From NCBI RefSeq assembly GCF_040939455.1, contig NC_134115.1, positions 30,282,727-30,346,726 on the forward strand: 64,000 nucleotides of DNA. The letters are read 5' to 3'. This document shows positions 39,426 to 50,810 of the stretch, in pieces. Numbering within the stretch: position 1 is the stretch's first letter; each line of letters begins with the position of its first letter. The notes beneath the pieces are model-generated. The model saw only the letters and a program-made list of their open reading frames with translations. It was not told the origin of the DNA and ran no database searches. Source of the stretch: Microcebus murinus (lineage: Eukaryota; Chordata; Mammalia; Primates; Cheirogaleidae). The position numbers and the translations under genes were made by a program.

Positions 39426-39494
39426 TGTGGCTTTGACAAAGCTATGCACGTGATTCTGGAGTGCTGGAGGATGACCCGTTATCCTGTCTTCCAG

Positions 39495-39678
39495 GTGGCC
39501 CTGAGAAGGCAGCAAGCCCAGGAGGAGGAATTGGGCATCAGCCACCCCATCCCGCTGCCCAGTGCGGCCGAGATACTTGTCAAGAGAGAGAACAATGGCG
39601 GCAACGCGTGCCTCATGACTGAGAACAGCAGCCCCTCTCAGCCACCACCGGCCAATACCCCCACCACTGCAGCTTCAG
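39495..39678 (+). CDS. DMRT1: DMRT1 exon 2, coding part (residues 119-179 plus one base)
   Basis: The exon continues in frame from Q118. It starts [18 protein letters not shown], which finishes the DM domain's C-terminal helix and enters the conserved linker, then reads a Pro/Ser/Thr-rich stretch ending TTAAS. It is bounded by a pyrimidine-containing acceptor (CCTGTCTTCCAG, ending 39494) and a GTAACC donor at 39679. It carries 61 full codons plus the first base of a split codon, so the next exon must begin in phase 1. The known protein continues with Glu-Gly-Arg, matching a G-initial split codon. The next exon is not in the remaining 24.3 kb. An ORF reading through from upstream is intron shadow. 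Residues 119 to about 127 are essentially invariant in vertebrate DMRT1, while the tail beyond about residue 150 is variable. Confidence 0.96.
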
Positions 39679-39699
39679 GTAACCTGGGGGACTTGGGGT

Positions 39700-40149
39700 T
39701 CACATCCAGACCAGGCATGAGGGAAGAAGAAGGGCTGCAGCCACATGAGCCATGTATAACGTGCAGGGCTTAGAGAATTTTCTTAAAGGGCTCTCCCTCT
39801 GAAGGTCTGTGTTTGGCTGCCTCACAAAGGAGGTGGCCATAAATTCTAGAGGTGGAGGTTGAACAGCTTCCCTTTCCTGTTGATAATTAGTCAAGGATGA
39901 ATCTGGACAGAGTCAGAATCACAGTATGTCAGAGAGAAGTGAGATTATTTGGATTTTATCTCGGTCCACCTTTCCATTTTGGGGTCATCTTGATGGAAAC
40001 TAAAGATCCTGGTTTGCTAGAACTGGACGTTTATTTCTCCAGCCAGGACTGCATCCATTTAGGGCAAGTGTCTAAAAAGGCCAAATCCTGGGTGTCAGAT
40101 TCTAATGAGAGCTGGGAAGGGATGCAGGAAGGCATACCACATGGGCTTG
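39700..40149. other. Intron 2 start, nothing recognised
   Basis: This is single-copy-looking sequence. The 90-codon frame at 39897 has no family. Confidence 0.4.
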
Positions 40150-40370
40150 AGTTCTCTTCTGTGTGCTAAGCACTGTCCCAGGGGCTGTATGTGTGCTAAT
40201 TCATCACGTTTTATTCTCAGAGTAACTGTAAGGTAGGAGTTATCAATCCTTTACACGTGTGAAAACTGAGGTGTAGGAAGTTAAATGACCATACAAGTTT
40301 ACTGAACTAGAAAGTATCTGAATCAGTCCATCTGTCTCCAGAGCTCAATGTGCTTACTGCACTGGGTCTC
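40150..40370 (-). repeat. MIR
   Basis: 'GTGTGCTAAGCACTGTCCCA' and 'GTGTGAAAACTGAGGTGTAG' belong to the MIR family. Confidence 0.75.
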
Positions 40371-40399
40371 CAAATTACCTCAAGAATCACAGTGGTCTA

Positions 40400-40610
40400 G
40401 GGCTGTACTGTCCAATATGGAAGTACTTAGCCACAGCTGACTATCTAAATATAAATTGATTACAGTAAAATCAAGTGAAAGCATTCATTTCCTCTGTTGT
40501 ACCAGCCACATTTCCCATGACTTACAGCCACATATAGCTAAGGGCTACCATATGGATAATCATCTCTGTCTCTCAGAAAGTTTCATTTGGTGACAGGAGT
40601 TCTAGGACAT
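40400..40610. repeat. hAT-type MER fossil
   Basis: 'GGCTGTACTGTCCAATATGG' and 'AGCCACATATAGCTAAGGGC' are complementary-type ends of a known MER element. The name is uncertain. Confidence 0.5.
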
Positions 40611-40799
40611 CCACCAAATGAAGATCCATGGAATCTGTTGTTTTTGGCAATTAAATATACGTGTTTCAATTCACAGAGTGTCTGTAAAGGCTGCTAAGCT
40701 CCATGAAATACAGTCTTGCAGTGTGAAACCACCTTGACTCGGCTTTCAGGAATCATTCACTTTGCTGGGCTTAACCACTGGGCTAAAGTTGCACAACTA

Positions 40800-40890
40800 C
40801 ATGTCATTAACTAGTTGTGTAGCTTTGGATAAGTCACTTAAGCTCTCTGAGCCTTTTGTTTCCTCTTCTCAAAAATAAGGGAGAGGGTTC
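40800..40890 (+). repeat. MIR fragment
   Basis: 'GTAGCTTTGGATAAGTCACT' to 'CTCTCTGAGCCTTTTGTTTC' is the MIR centre. Confidence 0.65.
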
Positions 40891-41274
40891 CTGAGGGTCT
40901 TGAAGACCCCATGAATCTTGGCCATTTTAGAGAAGGAGGGTAAGCAGGCACCAAAGAAAGCAGGTGGGTACGTCTGTGTGTGTTACTGGAGCTATGGATT
41001 CAGTAATTAACAAAAGTCAAGGTACTTTTCTTTTTTCTTTTATTGGATTAGTTGCTCATAGTATATGTTTACAACAGTTTCCAAACTTTGCTTTTCATAG
41101 GAAGGAAGGAGTATATCTATCAGAAATAGGATCTTTACACTTTGGGATTTTAAGATGTGTCCAAGGCTTAGTGACCTAATGAGTGGCTTGAGCTGTAGGG
41201 CTGAGATGAGAACTGTGGATGTGTCACATGAGTAAGGGGGGGTCCCAGTGCTGTTACATAGGGGAGTAGTAAGT

Positions 41275-41430
41275 CACTTGAATATTTACACACATCTTAT
41301 GAGATACGAATTATTTTCACCATTTGCAGATAAGAAAACCAAGGCTTAGTAAATGGTAGGGAAACTGCCTCAGAAAAAAAGCTGTGCTGAGGTGGGTTCA
41401 TTCCAGGCCTGCCTGTCCCAGAGCCCTTGG
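41275..41430 (-). repeat. MIR
   Basis: 'GCAGATAAGAAAACCAAGGC' within a MIR-like block. Confidence 0.65.
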
Positions 41431-43385
41431 ATTTTGCATCCCACTTGCCTGGGAGGAGAGGCCAGCGTGTCAGTTGCCATATTTCCTTGGAGAATGGACA
41501 GTTTGATTGCTTAGAGCCTGTGGTCTAATCTTCAGAGGGCTTTAAGGCTAATGGGCAAATAGAAACAATGTTAGGGGCAAAATTCCCTGCCATTCTCCCT
41601 TGGCCCCGAAGGCTGCAGACACTGGTTTTCAAGGGAGGTAAACCAGGAAAGGCCCATGAGGAGTCACTGTCAATGGTGGGCCTTGTGTAGGGCACCGGGG
41701 TGGACTCAGGGTCTTGCCTGACGTCCTTCAGTCCACTTTGGTGGAAGGGATGTGGCATCACGTCAGAGTTTGATTGTATGCCCCAAGATAGTGGAGCTTT
41801 AGAGTAGGACTTCAGGCTCCACAGAGTTCAGAATGACAAAGAAGTTCTCCCAGGGGATTGCAGAGTGGCCAGAGCATAGATAGGGAAAGTTACAAAAAGA
41901 AGCAGCCAGGGGAGCAAGACAGAGGGTTCAGGGTCAAGGAGGATGTAACCAGATTCCCTTCTTTGTCTCTGGAGCCAACAGCCCTTGGAGTCATTCTGGA
42001 GTCCTGAACCAACACTCAAAGGCAAGGGGAATGTTGAAGCCAAGAGTGTGCTGTGCTCATTTGCTCTGGGAGGCTTTGCCTTCCAAAGGAAGATGGCTGT
42101 CCCCCAGCCAGCTATTCTCTGTGGAGCAGGAGCCACAGATCAGCATTGTTCACAGGACTTCTGTTCAACCTCCTGGGTGGGGATTGAGACCTCCCCGGCT
42201 GAGTTAGGATGCGAGCAAGAGGGAGACAGTAATGCCAGTAGAATGAAAATACACAAATAGAGAAAGAGGGAGGCAGGGACAGCGGAGAAGAGAGAGAAAA
42301 CCAGAAACAGACTGACCAAAGAGTGTCCCGAAGCTTTTATGCAACAGGTGGAGCCCAGGTTCTTTAGATAGCCTGATCCTAACAAATACATAGCTTATAT
42401 TAATTTTTCAGAGGTTGAATTTATTTAAAATGGCATTTAAATTTATGCAAGTGAATGTAAATATTTATAGTAGAGTATAAAGTGTGTTCAATGAAAGATA
42501 ATTATTCTTCCCACCCCAACCTGCAGTTCTCCTTGTTTTTCCAGGATTACTTGCTGCATGTACAGGCTAGTGTGTCTCTTTATCCTTCTCATATGTGTGT
42601 AATATTTACATATTTAATATAAAAAGGATGTATTGTTCCCATTCATGTAATTAGCTTTTTCCCCCATATAATACAGCTTGGAATTTTTAGTAGCCTAGAA
42701 TTCCATTATATAGATGTGGAAGGCCAGTATTTGAAATTATTTAGTGAGATGTGAAAGTTAGGAGTTACCTACCAACCTGGCTCACCTGGGGGCAAGTTGC
42801 TGATCCTTTCCTTTCTAATATTTTCTAATATCTGATGTCTAGTGTCCACTAGGCCAGTAGGTTGGTGAAATTTAGTAGATTTTTATGTCCTTGAAGTTTC
42901 TTAGTTGTCTCCTTTTGGCTCCTAAAAGTGCCAAAAGTGAGAGTGAGAAATGCTCAAGAATTATTGTTGAGATTATCGGCTGAATTGTAAGGATACTTAG
43001 AAGGAAATTGGATTTACCAAGCTGTTTGTTTCATTTATTGAAGAACTGACCCTCTGAGTAGGATATGTAAGTTAGAGGAAAGACTCTACAATGCTTAGCC
43101 AAAGGTAAGTTAAAATGGACCAAAAGATTGAGCAATATTCCTCAAATAATGGGTATAAAAAATTTTTGTTGTTTTCTTTTATGATTGTGGGTGTTATGTG
43201 GAAAGAAACTGCCTTTTGTTACTGTTTCTTGTACTGGCAGGATTAGATGTTAGCAGGTACACGGTTGATTAGCAAAGTTTCTTTTCAGCCATTTTTGGAG
43301 ACTCCAAAAAAAATGAGATGAGTGTTTTTGGCTGTAAATGACAATAAATTAATAACAGTTTCTGCATTTTCTCTTTTTTCAGCAT
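41431..43385. other. Intron 2, nothing recognised
   Basis: This is a repeat-poor block by eye. Frames of about 100 codons near 41828 and 41985 on opposite strands overlap each other and match no family. 42460-42700 may be an old L1/L2 trace. Confidence 0.4.
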
Positions 43386-43668
43386 TTTTTTTTTTTTTGA
43401 GACAGGGTTTTGCTCTGTCATCCAGGATAGAGTGCAGTGACATCATCATAGCTCACTGCAGTCTCCGACTCCTGGGCTCAGTCCTACTGCCTCAGCCCCC
43501 CTAGCAGCTGGCACTTTTAGGCACACGCCACTGTGCCTGGCTAATTTTTTTTTGTAGATACGGGTCTCAGAATTGCCTAGGCTGGTTTCGATCCTGGCCT
43601 CAAGCCATCCTCCTGCCTCGGCCTCCCAAAGTGCTGGGATTATAGGCGTGAGCCACTGGGCCTAGCCT
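43386..43668 (-). mobile_element. Old Alu, antisense
   Basis: Poly-T, 'GAGACAGGGTTTTGCTCTGT', both arms, ending 'GGCGTGAGCCACTGGGCC'. Confidence 0.9.
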
Positions 43669-44289
43669 CATTTAAACAATTTTTACCATAAATTGTACTT
43701 TTTTGTTTCAAAAATTATCAGCTGGCTTTTTTTTCCCCTAATCCCCGCATTCTATGTCTTTGTAAATTTGGGCTCCTCTTTGTTTTATTTTATATTCTAC
43801 TTTTCCTTCAACCTCCTGTGTGTCCATTGTAGAATACTGTCTTACCCAGTACTTATGCTAAGGTCTGCATAGTTCTTTGCCTCTCCTTTTCTATGCAGAA
43901 AGTGTCAGATGAAGGCTTGCATTGTAGATAACTTGGTGCTGCATGTGTGTCCTTTGTAAGGACCTGAATGTTATCTCCTTTGGGGCCCTCCCTCTGGAGC
44001 ACCCTGGACTTCCATCCACACTCAAATTCACCCTCCCCCAGATCAAACCACCTCCAGCCTTCTCGGGCCTCCTCCGGCCTCTCCTGTGGCTTGTGGCCTG
44101 GTTTCAGTGCCTTTCACTGAGGAGTCAGGGTTGAGCCAAATATTGGAGGGGCCCCTCCCTCACTTCTCTTCTGTAGCAGTATTTCCACTTGGACAGCATG
44201 CAGTGAAAGAGCACATGTCAGTCGCAGAGCACATTTCATTGTATGTCTGAGCGCTTAAATGCTTTACAAACATGAAATGTGGTCTTTCA
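43669..44289. other. Intron 2, nothing recognised
   Basis: No gene or repeat is identified. Confidence 0.4.
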
Positions 44290-44305
44290 AAAATGGAGCA
44301 GTGTC

Positions 44306-44638
<333 letters not shown>

Positions 44639-44724
44639 AAAATGGAGCAGTGTCCCTATTCAGGAGTTTCTGTGAGTAAGCAATAGGGCTGATGAATTAA
44701 CAATTGAAGACACTGATTCCTATT

Positions 44725-45030
44725 TAAATAGGAAACGAATTTATAAGGCAGTTTTAGGTTTGAAGCAAAATTGAGTGGAAGGTACAGAGATTTCCCACAT
44801 ACTCCCTGCCTCCAGACATGCACAGCCTCCCCCATTACCAACATCCCCCACCAGGGTGGTACATCGGTTAGAATTGGTGAACCTACATCATTATCAGCCA
44901 GAGTCCATAGGAAACAGTAGGGTTCACTCTTGTTGATGTACTTTTGATGAGTTTGGACGAGTGTATAATGACACGTTCTTGCCATTATGGTATCAGGTAG
45001 AGTATTTCCACTGCCCTAGAAATCCTCTGT
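44725..45030 (-). repeat. L1M 3' fragment, antisense
   Basis: 'AGCAAAATTGAGTGGAAGGT' to 'CACTGCCCTAGAAATCCTCT' is a common old L1 3' segment in reverse. Confidence 0.65.
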
Positions 45031-45385
45031 AGGATTATTTACATTTAAAATAACATTTCAGTTTTTATTTTTCCTAACATTGTAAAGAAGGAGGCATTTC
45101 ATTCAAATGAATAATAAAAATATTTTAGATAAATTCAATTGGAAGTTTATTTTTGAGATTCTGGCCACTTAGGTGAGCTCCATTTGATTTTAGACAGAGC
45201 TCTCAATTGCCAGTAGAATAGGAAATATTAGGTTTTTAAAAGTCTTCAAATAAAACCATTCCCAAATTTTACTTTCATAGTCAAAGAAAGGTCCAGGATT
45301 TCCAGTGAAACAAAACTCCTTACACCGAAGCAATAGTTGGAAGCTTCGATGAAAGAAAATACTTCAGATTAATGGGACTGATTTT

Positions 45386-45503
45386 TTTTGAAACAGGGTC
45401 TCACTGTTGTCCAGGCTGGTCTTGAATTCCTGGCCTCAAATGATCCTCCTATCTCAGCCTCCCAAAGTGCTAGGATTACAGGCATGAGCCACCACACTGG
45501 GCC
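45386..45503 (-). mobile_element. Alu monomer, antisense
   Basis: 'GAAACAGGGTCTCACTGTTG' to 'GCCACCACACTGGGCCC'; a single arm. Confidence 0.8.
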
Positions 45504-45770
45504 CGGGACTAATTGTTTTGATAGCCTGTTGTTTTAAATAGTGTCTTAGTCAATTTTGTTTATTTCATGGGCAATCTTTGCCTACATGTGAAATATAGCA
45601 GTTTAATTGGCTTGATAGAAATTCTGCATGGAAAATATTTTAGTAAAGCAATCATAGCAACAAGGTACACAGGAAGTAACCTGGTCTGCCTTTGGCTAGA
45701 AAGGAAATTTAGAAAATATCTAGAACCTTAAAAAAATGTACATATGGGGTTTAAAAAGTCACAGATAAGT

Positions 45771-46106
45771 TTTTTTTTTTTTTTTTTTTTTTTTTGAGAC
45801 AGAGTCTCACTTTGTTGCCCGGGCTAGAGTGAGTGCCGTGGCGTCAGCCTAGCTCACAGCAACCTCAATCTCCTGGGCTCGAGTGATCCTTCTGCCTCAG
45901 CCTCCCGGGTAGCTGGGACTACAGGCATGCGCCACCATGCCCGGCTAATTTTTTATGTATATATCAGTTGGCCAATTAATTTCTTTCTATTTATAGTAGA
46001 GACGGGGTCTCGCTCAGGCTGGTTTTGAACTCCTGACCTTGAGCAATCCGCCCGCCTCGGCCTCCCAAGAGCTAGGATTACAGGCGTGAGCCACAGCGCC
46101 CGGCCC
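45771..46106 (-). mobile_element. Young lemur Alu, antisense, with target duplication
   Basis: T26 head, both arms, linker 'TTGGCCAATTAATTTC', ending 'CACAGCGCCCGGCC'. CACAGATAAGTTTT is repeated on both sides (from 45760; 46107-46120). Confidence 0.95.
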
Positions 46107-46120
46107 CACAGATAAGTTTT

Positions 46121-46489
46121 ATAATAGCATATGTAACACATAAAAACATTTGATTGGTTTACATCTGTGTCCCCTTTGTGAAAATAAAATCTTAAGGGCA
46201 AAAATTACATTTTATTCATCTGTATAGTACAGTACCTGCTTTATGGTTGGGGGTCAATAAATCTTTGCTTAATGAATGAATAAATGATGGTTAAATTTGA
46301 AGTTGTCTTAAAACACTAGTTAAGTGATCGTGAACCCACCTGCAGACATCAGAGAATAAGAGAGTAAAATCATTGATGTTCAATTTGCATTTTTATTTTA
46401 CAATATTTTAAAAATGTATCTGAATTTTTAAAATAGTTAAAAATTAAAGTATAATTTCTTTACATTTCTTTACACATTTCAGCCTAAGA
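46121..46489. other. Intron 2, AT-rich
   Basis: Nothing is securely recognised; 46200-46290 ends in a MIR/L2-like '(AATGAATGAATAAATGA)' string. Confidence 0.35.
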
Positions 46490-47115
46490 TGTAATTCATA
46501 TAACATGTAATTCATTTGTTTAAAGTGTACAATTCAGTGTTTTTAAGTAAATTCACAAAGTTCTACAACAATCACCAAAATCTGGTTTGGGAACCTTTTT
46601 ATCTCCTAAAAGAAATTCTATACTCATTAGCAGTCACTCCCTGTGTGCTACCCCCCCAGCCCCAGGTAACCACTGTTATATTTTTTGTCTCTGCAGATTG
46701 GCCTATTCCGGACATTTCATACTTTGGTACATTTCATATAACTGGAATGATAGATAAGATGTGTGTGCCCTTTTGTGTCTTACCTCTGTAACTTAGCCTG
46801 ATGCTTGCTAGGTTCATCTATGTTGTAGTGTGTATTTCTAAGTATTATTATTCCTTTTTATTACTAAATACTCCATTATATGGACCTATCACATTTTGTT
46901 TTTCTATTCATCAGCTGATGAACACATGAGTTCTTTACGCTTTTTGGCTATTATGAGTAATGCTGCTGATGAACATTCGTGCATAAGTTCTTCTATGAAT
47001 GTATGTTTCATTCTCTTGGATATACCCAAAGAGTAAAATTGCTGAGTCTTATGGTAACCCTGTGCTTAACCTTTTGAGGAATTGCCAGACTGTTTTCCAA
47101 AGAGGCTGCACTATT
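46490..47115 (-). mobile_element. L1M 3' part, antisense
   Basis: 'GTACAATTCAGTGTTTTTAA', 'CAGTCACTCCCTGTGTGCTA', 'GACATTTCATACTTTGG' and 'GTTTTCCAAAGAGGCTGCAC' follow the old L1 3' end. Confidence 0.85.
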
Positions 47116-47964
47116 TAAATTCCTACCAACAATCAATGAGGATTCCAGAACATTCAAACAAATTTTTTAAAATTGAAAGATAAGATGCCTTCATCCTGGC
47201 AAACACCACAGATAGTTAAAACCCAGTGAGAGTCTCTTTGAGGACAAGAAGTTTAGATCATGAAGGATTTTCTAAGTTTGCATTTTATTATCACTGAAAA
47301 TAAGTTAATATTTAGTTTTTTTAAAAAAAAATCTCTTTTACCTTATTATCATGTATAGTTTGTAGTTAGAGGAACAGTGTTTGCAGGAGTAAAGCAATTC
47401 ATGAAGGGACCTGGGATTGGGCTTTCTTTGTTGCAGCTGTATAATTGGCTGATAGAAATATTGGTATCTTTAGGAAGGGTTAAAGCAACTTTTCAGACCT
47501 CAGATGACATGTATTTCCTAAGAATGAGGGAGCAGGAATTCTGCTGCCCTAGTACCTTGGCAAGAAAAAATTTTATCTGTGAATTTCAAAAATTGGAAGG
47601 CCACCATCACTCTTCTGGAGGGTGAGTAAAACCTGAGAGTAAGGACAGGTTACAAAGACTCTCAGAATTCACTGCCCAGAGCTGATTGTAGTGTTGAGAA
47701 CTTTTATAAATGGTGACACTGGGTTTTGTCCTTGTGTGGTGCTGCCTTGCATCTGCTCCTGTAGGAAACTTTTGGAATGTCAAAAAGCTCATCTGTGTCT
47801 CATTTTCACTTGCCTGCTCATCAGTGTCCTCTTAGAGTCCTTGACCGACATGTTCTTGGTTGTCTGTTGGTTTGGGGATACTGTCCTGTTGACCACCCCA
47901 TAGCCACTCTTTCGGCCTTGTGGATGCCTTTCTGTCCCATCCATTGTTTTAGTAACTAACTTAA
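47116..47964. other. Intron 2, nothing recognised
   Basis: No gene or repeat is identified. An 82-codon frame at 47377 has no family. Confidence 0.4.
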
Positions 47965-48130
47965 AACTTTCTTTTACTGTGGTAAAATATACATAACTTA
48001 AATTTTACCATTTTAACCATTTTTAAGTGTACAGTTTGGTGGCATTAAAGTACGTTCGCGTTGTTGTGCAACCATCACCACCATCCATCTCCAGAACTTC
48101 CTGAACCGAAACTCTGTACCCATTAAATGA
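47965..48130 (-). repeat. L1M 3' fragment, antisense
   Basis: 'TTTTACTGTGGTAAAATATA' to 'CCTGAACCGAAACTCTGTAC' is the same region as 46490 onwards but a separate copy. Confidence 0.75.
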
Positions 48131-49264
48131 TAAGTCCTCATTTGCCCCTCTCATTCCCTAGATTTGGTGGAGGACAGTCTATTCTGCCAGCCCAGCTTTC
48201 TTCAAAGCTTCCTGGCCTTTGAAATCACCTGTGGACTCATATGAGCCAAGATGATTCCTTTTATCTCTGTCAGCATCCTTTCCTTTCTCTCTTCTCCCAG
48301 CCTCTCAATTTTTACTGTTTCGCTGACTTCTCTCTTAGTTGTATATGCTGGTCCTAATCTGTGCTTCTGGGGTAACAGGGACTCTGAAGTCTCTGGAAGG
48401 ACTGAGGTTAATAGCGAAGAGGTACAGGGGAATGTAAACTGACACCTTACGGGGGATACTATAAACTCTCTGTTGGACAAGCTTGATCCTGGGCCTAGGA
48501 GTGCTCTCTGGTACCATGATGCAGAGAGCGTAGAGAAGGGTTACCTGTGGGGCTCTAGCTGCTGTTTCACTGCTTCTTGACCTTTTGGGGCTCCTTTTGC
48601 AGTTGTCATAAGCAACTAGGAAAGTGCAGATGGGCATTTCTGTCTCAGCCTGAAGGTTTCTTATTTTTCATCTGATTAAAAAAAAATTAATCCAAGGTGA
48701 GAAACTTATTTTGAGTACCCTATGAAAATTCACAGAAATATTGATCCTTGTTGCTGACACAAATTACATTTCAAACCAAGTTTAGTCTCTTACATCTGTA
48801 GGCAAACTTCATAATTGTTAATCTGGTTTTATTGTACCAGATAACACTGACCATACTTTCCAGAAAAAATGTACAAGAAACTTTTAAAGTAGACTATAAA
48901 TAGCTGGCTTGTTGTCAAAAGAAAATATTGATCCAGTATTATAGTAATAGCAGATTTTCTGAAGTTTATAGGCAGTAAGAGTTCTTAGATACTGCTTCAG
49001 CCATCCAATGTCAGTTCAATTCAGTATAGACCATCAGATGGCTTTCAGTATTGATTTCAGTATTTACAGCACTACTTAACTGTGGTCCAAAGGTTTTAAG
49101 GTTTATCTAAAGTACATAGAATATGTATAAATTTAGTGAAGCAGTTTGGATTAATCAAATACAAATAAATGTTTGCTGAATTGAATTCATCTCTGCTGAT
49201 AATAAGTCTGTTGTCTGAGCAAGATGACCTCCCTTCCTCCTTCCTTTTATTCTGTTTTTCCATT
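48131..49264. other. Intron 2, nothing recognised
   Basis: No gene or repeat is identified. Confidence 0.4.
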
Positions 49265-49800
49265 TTATTTATTCATTCATTTCAGCAAATATTCATTGTG
49301 TGGCTGCATTGAGCCAAATCCTATTCTAGATACGGGGTATATAGCAGTGCATAAAACATTTGTCTCTCATGCATCTTATATTTGCAGGGTGGGGGAGGCA
49401 GTTGATAAACAAGTACATCAATAAATAAAATATTTTCAGAAAGTGGTGTTATGAAGAAAAACAAAGTGATATGATGGATGTGACCAAGGGGACAGTAGCT
49501 GTTTGAAATAGGGTGGTCAAAGGAGATTAAATTGGAGCTAGTCCTGAATGATAATGAGCCATTCCTGTAAGATTTAGGGGAAGAACATTCCAGGCGGAAG
49601 GGGCAGCAAGTTTAGGCCACTGAAAACAGGCAGGTGGCTGGTGTGCTGGAGTGCTGTGAGCCTGGGGTGATATCAGTAGGGCTGTGTCTCCTAGGGCCGT
49701 GTAAGTCATGGAAAGAGTTGGGATTTTACGGTGAGGGAAGTGGTATGTCATTGGAGTGTTGAAGTGGTAAATGGGGTGATCTGGGTTCCTTTCTTGAAAG
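49265..49800 (+). repeat. Ancient interspersed repeat (L2/MIR-like class)
   Basis: 'TTCATTTCAGCAAATATTCA', 'GAACATTCCAGGCGGAAGG' and 'TATGTCATTGGAGTGTTGAA' run in the order of a known old mammalian repeat. The name is uncertain. Confidence 0.5.
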
Positions 49801-50109
49801 AGCTCTCTTCTGCCATGTGGAGTGTGGTTTGAAGGGAGTCTAGTGAGAGCAGAGATGGATGCGAAGGCTGTGCCCATCGCCCAGGCAGAGGGGATTGCTG
49901 CTTGGACTGTGGGGGGTGGCCATAGAGATGGAAAGAAGGGGCTGGACAGGAAGTCTATTTTGGAGGTAAGTTTATCTGTAGTTGTGGTAGATACCGTCAG
50001 TGATGGTCCCTTCTGAAAGCAGCTGCCACAGCATTGCCAGTACTAAGTTGTCGTTGGGGTTCTACCAGCTAAAGGTGAGGAGCTGTTTGTCAGAGTGGTC
50101 AGCAATATT

Positions 50110-50685
50110 AATGGCCCCCAAAAGAAGCCTGTGCTTCCCCAGAACTTGTCAAGATGTTACCTTACATGGCAGAAGGAACTTGGCATGTGAGATACAGTCA
50201 AGGATCTAGAGATGAGGAGACCGTTCCTGGCCTTGCCAGGTGGGCCCAATCTAATGGCATGAATCCTTAACAGTGGGGGATGTTTTCCTGGCTGCCTCCA
50301 GAGGTGCCATGACAGGAGATGATGCAGTTTCCAAGCTTGAGAGACTTGAACTGCTGCTGTTGTCTTTGAAGATGGAGGAAGGGAGCCCCTGAACCAAAGA
50401 ATATGAGAGGTCTCTAGGGGCTTGGAACAGCCCTCAGCTGACAGCAAGGAAAGACTTCAGTCTTCCAGACATACATGGAACTGAACTCTACTGACAACCT
50501 GATTGAACAAAGAGAGGGTCTCTCCTAGAGCCACCAGAAAGGAAGACAATCCTGCAGACACCTTTAGAGAGACCTGTGTCAGACTTTGGACCCACAGAAC
50601 TGGAAGATAATGAATTTGTGTTGCTTAAGCCACTCAGTTCTTGGTAATTTGTTAACACAGTGAAAGATAACTAATGCAACTGGTT
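50110..50685 (+). mobile_element. MLT1-type MaLR LTR
   Basis: 'GATGTTACCTTACATGGCAG', 'GCCTTGCCAGGTGGGCCCAA' and the end 'GTAATTTGTTAACACAGTG' / 'GATAACTAATGCA' match the MLT1 LTR layout. Confidence 0.7.
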
Positions 50686-50810
50686 TAGTTTATAAGGCAC
50701 ATTTCCCTTGTTAGTGAGGTTGAACATCTTTTCATATGTTTGAGGCCCTTAGTATTTTATTCTTTGAACCATCTGTGCACGTCCTTTGCCCATTTCTCTA
50801 TTGAGCCCTC
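50686..50810 (-). repeat. L1M fragment, antisense
   Basis: 'GAACATCTTTTCATATGTTT' and 'CGTCCTTTGCCCATTTCTCT' are antisense L1 ORF2-end sequence. Confidence 0.65.

Noticed and set aside
43943..44134. Possible additional DMRT1 exon
   Set aside because: The 63-codon frame lacks similarity to any DMRT1 segment and is not bounded by convincing splice sites in the needed phase.
45953..46201. Short frames inside Alu elements
   Set aside because: They are translations of Alu sequence with no coding evidence.
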